From: Rhizomys pruinosus
Lineage: Eukaryota; Chordata; Mammalia; Rodentia; Spalacidae
Assembly (NCBI GenBank): GCA_009823505.1
Contig: VZQC01004543.1
Location: 2,615,879-2,679,878 of the forward strand
DNA length: 64,000 bases
Reading direction: 5' to 3'
The position numbers were made by a program, and so were the translations under genes. The notes beneath the pieces were generated by a model that had not been told where the DNA came from, made no database searches, and saw nothing but the letters and a program-made list of their open reading frames with translations. Positions 55,646 through 64,000 of this stretch are shown here, piece after piece (position 1 is the first letter of the stretch; every line of letters begins with the position of its first letter).

Positions 55646-56570
55646 ATAAGAAATTAATTTTTTTCCTTATCCAGATAAAACAGAGTCTGGACAGTGAAGA
55701 ATCCTGACTCATCAGAGCAAAGGGTCCAAAAGAGGGAAAACAGAGAGAAATGAGGCGATTGAAGTTCATCAGCCACCAACCAGGATTATACAAAACAGCG
55801 TTGAAACCACGTACGATGGAGGACATGGTATGAAAAGCCAGAAATGTGGACACCAGGGCTAGGACATTGCAGGTGGCCTTGGTCTCAGGGGAGGCTCTGC
55901 AGGACACATGAGAGCTTCGGATGTGTTGAACCTGCTGCTTGTGTCTGTACAGGATAAAAATCATGGAGCTACTGGACCAGATGATGAGTCCAGACAATAG
56001 AACCTCAGGGAATACCAGTAATGCTGCATACAGTGAATCTCTGACTGAATTATGGCCTTCAATGGTGCAGAATTCCAAATCTCTTTTTCTGCTCAGGTTT
56101 TTGTTATTCATTACAGTATAATTATGTAGAGGGAAAACAGAATTTACTACCATGTATGTCGTCCAGCATAAGGAAATGGAGTATCCAACATACTTTGGAT
56201 TTTTGGCTTCAAATTTCTTCCAACCTAACTCTGTGGAGCTGATGGTGATGGCCTGGAAGACACTCAAAAGGCAGGTGGTACCAATGGACACACTTCTGCC
56301 AACTCTTTCAATGTACAAAAAGAGTTTGCATATCAAATCATTTAAGAACTGCTTAAATCCAAAAGCTGCCACTGTCTGGGGCACTCCTTGAAAGAGAATG
56401 GTCAGGATGTTGGCTAAGGTCAAGTGTGTGAGAATTAAATCTCTGTCCCTCTGTGTGAATTTACATTTGGAAATTTTTAAGTAGTGGGAAAGGAGAGAGA
56501 AATTTCCCAGAATTCCAATTACAAGCAGTGATAAGAACATGATTGCCATAGTCAAATCTCTCTGCTCCAT
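55617..56570 (-). CDS. vomeronasal type 1 receptor (V1R), intact, 317 aa
   Basis: A single uninterrupted frame encoding a seven-helix GPCR of the V1R family, which detects pheromone-type ligands on vomeronasal sensory neurons and signals through Gi2 and TRPC2. Helices are approximately TM1 8-30, TM2 46-68, TM3 82-113, TM4 126-148, TM5 180-208, TM6 232-254, TM7 262-288. Family marks: ILTHLTLAN at the start of TM2, extracellular cysteines near 81 and 168, an N-glycosylation site NYT at 150-152, WSSSSMIFIL in TM5, HKQQVQHI in the third intracellular loop and SPETKAT before TM6. The start MEQRDLTMAI is the usual V1R position. Length is normal. The last eight residues (GLGRWLSG) and the stop come from a B2 SINE head. 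The 5' non-coding exon is probably at 59899 and upstream. Close relative: the pseudogene of unit 1. Confidence 0.95.
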   Translation of the reverse strand: MEQRDLTMAIMFLSLLVIGILGNFSLLSHYLKISKCKFTQRDRDLILTHLTLANILTILFQGVPQTVAAFGFKQFLNDLICKLFLYIERVGRSVSIGTTCLLSVFQAITISSTELGWKKFEAKNPKYVGYSISLCWTTYMVVNSVFPLHNYTVMNNKNLSRKRDLEFCTIEGHNSVRDSLYAALLVFPEVLLSGLIIWSSSSMIFILYRHKQQVQHIRSSHVSCRASPETKATCNVLALVSTFLAFHTMSSIVRGFNAVLYNPGWWLMNFNRLISLCFPSFGPFALMSQDSSLSRLCFIWIRKKINFLLGLGRWLSG

Positions 56571-57090
56571 TGTGACATGAACTGCATTCTCTTCACATTA
56601 TAGCACCAGCATTCCTTTCATCCTAACAAGTGGACAGAATATTTCTCATCACCTGTACAATGCACACCTGCAGCACTGCAATCTTCCTAATGGGTGGAAG
56701 AAAGAAAACCACTTGAGATCTGCAGCATGATGTCATCCTCACACAAATGGTGTTACCCTGTATTAAGAATGTAGAATTTTTAAACCAACTGCTTTCATTA
56801 TACATTCCAAGGCATCAAGCTATCCCTGTTGAAGGCTGACTTCTGATTACTTGACATGGAAAAAGCATCATAGACGGTGAAATGATGTTGCCTGGGAGAA
56901 GCATTAAGATGGAGACAAAATGCAGTTAAAGCCTAGACCCACATTGACAGGACAAACAGATATTTGTTCGTTGCACAAGAAAAAAAGGGCAAATGCAGTC
57001 ATCGCTAGTGCTATAAGAAAACTGTTGTGAATGGATTTGTAATCTAAATCATAAGACAAATAATGAAAATTTCACCATAATAAAAAGGAT
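56571..57090. repeat. V1R unit 2, 5' flank of the coding exon
   Basis: Non-coding; aligns with 31482-31900 upstream of the unit 1 receptor. The splice acceptor of the coding exon should lie here, but several AG sites fit and none stands out. Confidence 0.6.
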
Positions 57091-57094
57091 ATGT

Positions 57095-57330
57095 CCAGGG
57101 CCTGGAGAGATGAGATGGCCTAGTTGTTAAGAGCGGAAACTGCTCTTGCAGAGGACATGGGTTTGATCCCCAGCACCCACATGGCAGCTGAAAACGATCT
57201 TTAATTCCAGTTCCAGGGGAATCCAACACCCTCTTCTGACCTCCACAGCATTGCAGAACATGGGTGCACAAACCTACATGCAGACAGTACATTCATACAC
57301 ATATGAAAATAAATTTTTAAAAATTTAAAA
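57095..57330 (+). mobile_element. B2-type SINE
   Basis: GGGCCTGGAGAGATGAGATGG head, GGTTTGATCCCC B box, A-rich tail. Not present in unit 1. Confidence 0.93.
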
Positions 57331-57461
57331 AAGGATATGTCCATGTTTCACAAAAAAGTTCAATCATCAGGATCTATGGTCCATAGGAATAAAAAGAAAA
57401 TTATATGCTCACGATGCACAAACTTTGAGGCAGCTCACTCCAACTACCATAAAAAATCTGC

Positions 57462-57560
57462 ATAGTGGGGACTGGAGAGATGCCTCACCTGGTACAGCAC
57501 TGACTGCTCTTACAGAGGACTGAGATCCGATTCCCAGCAAACACATGGCAGCTAAGAACC
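57462..57560 (+). mobile_element. B2-type SINE head, 3'-interrupted
   Basis: GGGGACTGGAGAGATGCCTC through CACATGGCAGCTAAGAACC, then directly joined to a B1. Confidence 0.85.
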
Positions 57561-57712
57561 ATGTTAGGCCAAGCATGGTGGCTCACACCTTTAATACCAG
57601 CACTTGGGAGGCAGAGGCAGGCAGATCTCTGTGAATTCGAGGCATGCATGGTCTACATAGTGAGCTCAAGTCCAGCTGGGACTAAAGGAGTCCCTGTCTC
57701 AAAATAATATCT
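57561..57712 (+). mobile_element. B1 SINE
   Basis: GGCCAAGCATGGTGGCTCAC through GAGTCCCTGTCTCAAAA, plus strand, abutting the B2 head. Possibly inserted into that B2. Confidence 0.92.
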
Positions 57713-57719
57713 GCATGCA

Positions 57720-59890
57720 TGCATATCTGACTAAGGATATGAAGACCCATATTAGCAATATCTGATGGTTTGTAACCTTTCATTACACATAAAAGAAAAA
57801 CAGGCAAAATTCCAACACATTGTACTGTTACTAGTACATAAACTCAGGAGTATTTGATGGCCAAAATATGCATGCACATTTTTGAGAACAGAGTATTGGT
57901 CTCTAATATTTTTCATTGTAGTGAAAGAACATTCGATGTTAAAGAGAAACAATGAGCAACATTTCCTGTACAGTCTGATGCACACGGGTTATTCCCATGT
58001 CCAGACACCTGGAGTTCACCCTGCCCACTTCTAATCATGGGCACTTGCCTAATAGACACAGTTCTCCAAATAGGAAAGCCCATGGGTGGGTGCCACTTTA
58101 TTACATGGCTGAAATCAAATAGCCTCACCAAGAAATTGACTTACAGTTGTATTTTGCTAAGCATCCTATAGGAGTCTATGGTATGAATGGAAAAATTAGC
58201 TGATGATTCATGAATCAGTTATAATGATAATTTTATACTTTCTTTGATTTTCACAACCCTCTGATGCAGAAAGTGGAATTATTTTCTTTGTCTAGAATAG
58301 AACAATGTAATACAAATTGTAAGTGAATATTCAAATCCAAAAGCTGATTGGGGCAGAATGTAAGCCAGACTGACTGGAACATATTCTAGCTGGCAAATAC
58401 ACTGTCACTTTATTTACTTCACTGTTTCTTTATTGCATGATTGTTTCTGGAAGAAATATTATTTTGTTTCTGAAGAATTATCATTAAAAAAGACTTGAAT
58501 TTTAAGCAAATCAGAGGACTAAACAAATATTTCAGATTGTATAGAAATCTGATCCAGTTCCAACTTGAATTTCAAAAGTGTAAAAGGTACCTAAGAATTA
58601 TGTAGGCTTCTTGATTCTTCACTTGCATCATTACAGGGAGAAATTTTTGCTTCTTTCTATGAAGTAAATTATTAAACACTTAATTTTTCTGTATAAACTG
58701 CAGTGAGTCCTGATATGTGTTAAATAAGAAAGAGAAAATATAGCTTACTAAGAAATATCAGTGTTAAAATATCTCTATATAACAAGTTTTTAAATCTATT
58801 TATACTTATATGAATGAGCAGTTTGCCTGTAAGCATATTTATTCACTCTATGCATGACTGTTGAAAAATCATACCAGAAGAAAGCATCAGATATCTTAGA
58901 ATTACAATAACTGAGGCTGGTGTGCAGGGAAGTGGGTGCAGGGAAATGAATGTGGGTCCACTGCAAGAGCAGCAAGTGCTCACACCTGGAGTCTTATGTC
59001 CATCCCTGTCTCTTCTAAATCTTATATCAATGACATTAATATGTGACATTACAACCAGGTGCATTCAACATAGAACACATATGTAAGTTATGCAAGATGC
59101 TGAAGAATATGCAAACTCATGCAATGTACAAAGGAAAATAAAGAAGAAAACCTTGGTGCCAGGGTACACCAGTAGCAAGAGGAGTAGCCATGTCTCCAGG
59201 TTTAGCTGAGTATTGGAATCTTATAAGTGCAGGAGAAGAGCAGAGAACACATTTGCTCCTGACAGTTATGGTACGATATTCATACTGTACATTCTTTTCA
59301 AAGATATGTTCCCAAGCTCAAGAGAGGACAATTGTAAGTACAGTCATCATCCCAGTGACCACCTGCTGTGGACTCACTGTATCCATAACTGGATACTAAA
59401 CTTAGAGTTTTATACAAACATACTCTTAATCCAGTAACAGACATGCACAATGATTTCATCCAAGGATCAGGTGAATGTCATATGTCATTCCAATGTTTGT
59501 TATAATCACAAAATCAAGATGAAGCCAACAATACTATTAATAGTAATTAATAATAATAATATTGACAAACCAGTGTTTCTTTCATGTCATTGGATGTGAA
59601 CATAGAACTCGTTTATTACTAGAGTCTTTAAGCACCCTCACAGACATTTCATTACCCTGGATTCCTCAAATATACTTATACTCAGTAAACAGTTCATCAT
59701 AGTCTACTAGTACTCAACATGGACTGAAGTTAGTTTAGGAAAAATTTCACAGCTTGCCTCTTAACTGTGGCATTAGCTTTGCCCCCCTGTGTCCCTTTTA
59801 TGGTTCAGCTTCCATGCCACATTCCCCTTACCATATATAGGTATACAGATATCTGGTTTTCAGGGTCTACATCTCAGACTCAAAAATAAG
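57720..59890. repeat. V1R unit 2, 5' intron
   Basis: Aligns in blocks with 32077-34877, for example TTTAACATCGAATGTTC.../TTCAACCTCAAGTGTGAC and GTCTCCAGG(T)TTAGCTGAGTATT against GTCTCCAGGTCTGGATGAATATT (59191 and 34242). A diverged B2 remnant on the minus strand lies at about 58845-58998. No conserved frame. Confidence 0.65.
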
Positions 59891-60235
59891 ACACTCACCT
59901 GGCTCCTTTTCTCTGCAGGACTGTGCACTCCGTGAACAGAACCTGAGTTCATAGTAACCAGCACTGTGGTAGAGGAAGGCAGATCTATTCTTAGATAAAG
60001 GTCTGTGCTGTGTGACCTCACCTCCTTTCAGAGCTGCAATTTCCATTTCACCTGCACTGGCAATGACAGCACTGACCTAGAGACTCAAGAACTTTTCTGA
60101 AACTTTTCCAGCTAATTGTGTTAATTGCACAGGCCAGTTAAGGCTCCATGTGAGTGTTCTCAAGACACAGAGTGTTTTCAAAATGCTCTTAAGTTTTAAT
60201 GATCTCTGCAGGTAGACAGTGTCTCCTGATAAAAG
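59891..60235 (-). promoter_or_regulatory. V1R 5' non-coding exon and promoter-proximal block, unit 2
   Basis: In minus sense, ends at donor GCCAG|GTGAGTGTC (exon end 59899), about 3.3 kb upstream of the intact receptor's ATG. The block matches 34878-35205 and, inverted, 36715-37062 closely, more so than the surrounding intron. It is the best candidate for the first exon and promoter of the receptor at 55617-56570. No TATA box stands out. Confidence 0.65.
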
Positions 60236-60929
60236 TGTTGGAAACTTTGGGCTGTCATTTGTGGGTGATTCACAACAAGTAGCTGTGTCTCAGTTGAGCA
60301 TATTTTTCAATCATAGATTAAATTAGGTCTTGAGACCCCCCATGAGATATTCACATACACTGTCTGACTATCACTGCATGGATTGCATAACCTGGTAGCT
60401 GTGTGTTAGGAAACACAAGGTATGAAAAAGTATACCTACCTTTGAATGACTGGTGAGAGAGATCCAAATGATTCCCCCAAAAAAGCAGCCTGTCTCCAAA
60501 CTATTATGTACCAGAAATAGAAAAGAAGACCCTACTGTTCAGAACAGGCCATGCTTCAGGAATAGGACTTAGACAAAGCAGGAAATGACCTGCAACTTTT
60601 CTATCTGAAGATAAGTGTTCATAATGCTAGACAATGTGTACTCTTCCATGAGAGAAAATCAATCAGTGGTACAAACCAGCATGAAACTCTAACAACGATG
60701 ATGAGCTGCCCAGAAAACTATCTCTGTTAGTGCAGTAGAAGTACTGTTCTCTGAGGGATGCTCAACGGGTATCTGAACACCCTCAATGGGCGTGAAACTG
60801 GTGAGAGCCCCTATAAACTGAGCCAAATGCACAGGGGTAGAGAGAACAGAGAGCCTAGCAAAAAAATCTTATCAGGACTGTATCTCTAGAAAAATGAAAT
60901 TTCTTACCATATACTACATAATCTTATAT

Positions 60930-61640
60930 TTACAGACAAGTACATCCTATGCCATTCATCAAAAAAGCTAGTCTATGCAAAATATAGAGTCCACTGTAGA
61001 TTCCAACAACCGGTGAGACACAGAACATATACATATGAAAAATCCCCTTTCCTAGGAGACACATCTGAAATTGAAACTCTACATGCAGAATGAGGATCAG
61101 AGAGAAAATGAGTACACCCCTCGATTCTCACCAGTAAGTCTTCCGTACCCAATAGAATGTGATGCAAACAGAAGTCCACAACCAATCAACATCCAAAGAA
61201 TGGGAGCCCCCAGATTGCGTATCCCTGGATAGGCCCCCTATATTAAACCTCACCTACACAAGGCTCAGGCATACTTGGGGAAGAGTAGGTGGAAAGATTA
61301 TAAGAGGGCTGGTGCATGAACATAGAGAAGCAGTGAGTTATAGTTGAGTGTAAGCTTTCACATTTAAACCTGTGGTAATGTAGGCATCAGACATGGGATG
61401 CATGCCATTTGAGACAATATCTCAAAGCAGAGAAAGAGAAGTGGGTGGAGTGACCTTGGACTGAGAAGTATAAGAGACTGAGTACTGTTGGGTGAGGAAG
61501 AGTATGACTTACCTAGGATTACTACATATGCTGACTAGACTCCAGAGGATTTGTTTGCACAGAAGGACACCTGAGTTTGGGCGCTTGACTGGATAGGGCT
61601 TAGTTTAGTCATTGTAATGCATGAGTTCTGATGGGGGGGT
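60930..61640. repeat. interspersed element shared between V1R units
   Basis: Related to 19330-19930, 35460-36320 and 54600-55380, with TCTCACCAGTAAGTCTTCC, TATCCCTGGATAGG and GGAAAGATTATAAGAG. Non-coding. Confidence 0.5.
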
Positions 61641-62178
61641 TGAGGCATGGGGATACTGGGTTTGATTGGAAACAATTGCATGAGTTGTACAAATGCTCAG
61701 AAAAACAAAGAAGGATTTCTCATGAATGATTAATATACTGTCAAATACATTTTGGAAACAATTCTGTGAACTCGTATAATAATAAGAAAATATATGTGAT
61801 ATGCTAGGAAAAGTGCAAATTAGAGGATGGGGTAAACCAAACATTTAATAGAACAATTTGACTCATTTTAGCATGGTTATAGCCATCCTTTACTAGTGGG
61901 ACAGCTGAAAAACATCGTCTCTTTTTTAAAGAAGTAAATGCATTTAATTAATTACAACATACATTTTTTAAATGTTTCATAAATAGAAAATGTGGTACAT
62001 CTATGCAGAGCCCAATTCTCCACCCCTGACCTCCGTGAACTGCTGCAGAGACAGTGGACCAGGAACTGGCTTTGGCAGAGTCCCCTGGAGAGGTTCAGAC
62101 TTCCAAGACTCTGTTTACCATAAGGGATTTCTTTAGATAGCACTGTCTTAGTAAAAGCTTCTTTATTAAAAGTCAAGG
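61641..62178. other. no gene recognised
   Basis: Non-coding. A short piece at about 61985-62010 (AAAATGTGGTACATCTATGC) resembles L1 3' sequence. Confidence 0.4.
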
Positions 62179-62220
62179 ATGAGAGAGAGAGAGAGAGAGA
62201 GAGATACATAGATGATAGAT

Positions 62221-62265
<45 letters not shown>

Positions 62266-62455
62266 GTACTGTTGTGGCTAGTTCATGATGGCTGTCCTGA
62301 TGGCTGCTCTCGATTGTCCTTTTCTTTGTATACTGTCAATATAGATAGATATAGATAGATGCTAGATAGATAGATAGATAGATAGATAGATATAGATATT
62401 GATATATATTGATATTGATATATATTGATGTATATATTGATATATAATGAGTATA
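62179..62455. repeat. complex microsatellite: (GA)n, (GATA)n and (ATTGAT)-type tracts
   Basis: (GA)n at 62179-62205, (GATA)n at about 62211-62266, a 75-bp non-repeat spacer, a second (GATA)n at about 62337-62392 and a TATTGATATATA-type tract to about 62450. Confidence 0.95.
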
Positions 62456-62456
62456 T

Positions 62457-62850
62457 ATGAAAATCAAGTAATGAAGTGTCTGTGAGAGTGCTTAAACTCC
62501 AATAAACCAGTTCTGTCCTCATTTTCAAAGAGAGGAAGTGAACTGTTTTTCAGTACCGTTATTACTGTTTTTATAGGTGGGTTCATCCTGATTTCATGTC
62601 TACAACAAACATTAAAATGAGATATGAAAATAAGCTGATCCATAGAAGAAGTTGTTATATTATTCTGTTTCTGGATTTCATAAGGAAACACTAAGATTAT
62701 GATCTACTTATGGATACAGTCATTTGGGACTGAGGGGTCGGTGGTACACTGACAGTATTTCCAATGTTCCACTATTGAGCTTAGGAGCATAATCGTGAAT
62801 GGATGGTGTAGTGAGAATACTGAGCCAGGACTGTCAGGAGAAAACATATT
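62457..62850 (+). repeat. V1R 5' intron block, copy of 37290-37720
   Basis: Same orientation as 37290-37720. The plus-strand 5' exon block found at 36715-37062 is not seen upstream here; the interval holds microsatellites instead. Confidence 0.65.
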
Positions 62851-63149
62851 TTGTTCTTTTCTCCTCATTTAGTAAGTTTCTAGTGTTCAGCCAAACCTGG
62901 TTACATGCCTCCTTCTTTGGGCTTATTGGTTTTGTCTATTGAATAGAGGGCCTTGTGCCTAGCACACACGAACTACTGAGTGACAGATGCACCAGTATTC
63001 TCTTCTTCATTTTAAAGTTTACTCTGTATTAAGTTCCATATTTTTCAGAATCTTTTGCAATCTTCTCTATGTACCTGCATATTTGCTTTATACTGAGCAT
63101 ATCCTAATTTTACCTGGTATTTTAGTTTGACCAATATTAGCATTAGATA

Positions 63150-63345
63150 ATAGAGACTGGAGAGATGTCTCAGCATTTGAACAGTATTTCCTCTTGCAGA
63201 TCACCCGGGTACAGCTCTGAAACCAATGCTTCGCGACCCTCAGTTAATTTAATTCCATGATATCTGATGGCCTTTTTATGTGTCCTCTAGCACTTGAGGG
63301 CAAAATGCTCCTTTGCATAAAAATAAAAAATAAGAAATAAAAATG
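63150..63345 (+). mobile_element. B2-type SINE, old
   Basis: GAGACTGGAGAGATGTCTCAGC head, TGGCCTTTTTATGTGTCC middle, A-rich end. 62851-63149 before it holds nothing recognisable. Confidence 0.75.
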
Positions 63346-63374
63346 TAGTTAGCATATAGAGAGATTTTGAAACT

Positions 63375-63507
63375 GAATCTTACTTGCAGGATAGTTATGG
63401 CAGAGTACATGATCTGGGATGGGGTGGGAAGAAGTGAAAGGGGAATATGCCTAAACTAAACTGAAAAATGATGTCTGAAATACACAAAACATCAATAAAA
63501 GCATTAT
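63375..63507 (+). mobile_element. L1-type 3' tail, short
   Basis: GGCAGAGTACATGATCTGGG, the G-rich GATGGGGTGGG tract and TGAAATACACAAAACATC...AATAAA: the same 3' end as the elements at 18029 and 42361. Confidence 0.8.
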
Positions 63508-63522
63508 AAAAACTGAATATTC

Positions 63523-63745
63523 TGGGGCTGGAGAGATGGCCTAGCGGTTAAGAGCACCGACTGCTCTTGCAAAGACCTGGGTTAGATCCTCAGCACCCAC
63601 ATGGTGGCTTAGAACCGTCTATAACTCCAATTCCAGGAGAACTCCAGTTCTTCTGACCTCAGCAACATTGCACGACATGGGTGCACAGACCTGCATGCAG
63701 ACAATACATTCATACACATAAATATAATAAATATTATAAAAAACT
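63523..63745 (+). mobile_element. B2-type SINE with internal deletion
   Basis: Little-diverged head (GGGGCTGGAGAGATGGCCTAG) and the duplicated AACTCCAGTT middle, with a deletion before TTCTGACCTC. Confidence 0.93.
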
Positions 63746-63769
63746 GAATATTCTTAGTACGCTAGTTTT

Positions 63770-63950
63770 ATCCCTCTCTAATTTAGTACATATTGATATT
63801 TCATGTTGCATTTCATACAGAAAAAATAATAGTGTTTAATAATTTATTGAGAATATACAAACAGATCATTTCTCTCTGCAATGATAGAAAATAAAGATTC
63901 CAGAATTCTGCATAAATACTATTTTAGTTGTGCACTTGTGAAATCCAACT
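63770..63950 (+). repeat. duplicated block shared with 23965-24190
   Basis: See the partner block; same orientation. The window ends 50 bases further on. Confidence 0.5.
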
Positions 63951-64000
63951 TGGAAATGGACCACCTTTCCCTAAGATCTGAAACATGCAATTATTGCTGT

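Overview
This is nuclear DNA from a muroid rodent. The evidence is the dense load of rodent repeats (B1, B4 and B2-type SINEs, an ORR1-type MaLR LTR, ERV-L and class II ERV LTRs, rodent L1) and an intact single-exon vomeronasal type 1 receptor (V1R). The abundant B2-type SINE has an unusual 3' half, which suggests a non-Mus muroid such as a cricetid; the species cannot be fixed from the sequence. No tRNA, rRNA or CRISPR feature was found, and almost no unique coding sequence. One ambiguous base (n) lies at 11544.

Layout. 1-6340: a minus-strand KRAB zinc-finger gene is represented by one 127-bp KRAB-A exon (6214-6340). Its following intron holds a 43-bp minisatellite invaded by a class II solo LTR (217-726) and an ERV-L provirus (956-6163). 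6462-8456: a B4 SINE, a minisatellite with higher-order structure and an ORR1 LTR. 8457-16035: a minus-strand L1 reaching its 5'UTR but internally rearranged and carrying a 3.5-kb younger insertion (10813-14357). 16040-37720: a V1R unit whose receptor is a pseudogene, with an N-terminal piece at 31308-31481 and a C-terminal piece at 22340-22795. 37800-51000: repeat-rich spacer with a twin-primed L1-type insertion, ERV LTRs, B1/B2 copies and old L1. 51040-62850: a second V1R unit with an intact receptor (55617-56570, minus). 62850-64000: SINEs, an L1-type tail and another duplicated block.

The V1R units are segmental duplications. Receptor 3' flank, receptor, 5' flank and a non-coding 5' exon with a splice donor recur in the same order. 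The 5' exon block appears three times (34878-35205 minus, 36715-37062 plus, 59891-60235 minus), so the first two form a divergent pair. A block at 27310-28240 is an inverted copy of 50110-51310. Comparing units supplies empty sites for two retrotransposon insertions (18029-19232 and 53630-54366), placing both after the duplication.

No novel enzymatic or defence system was found. The most notable observations are a receptor whose last codons come from a SINE, the divergent pair of V1R 5' exons, an L1 lineage that appears to have a long modular 3' region, and an ERV-L that keeps an open dUTPase frame although its reverse-transcriptase core is gone.
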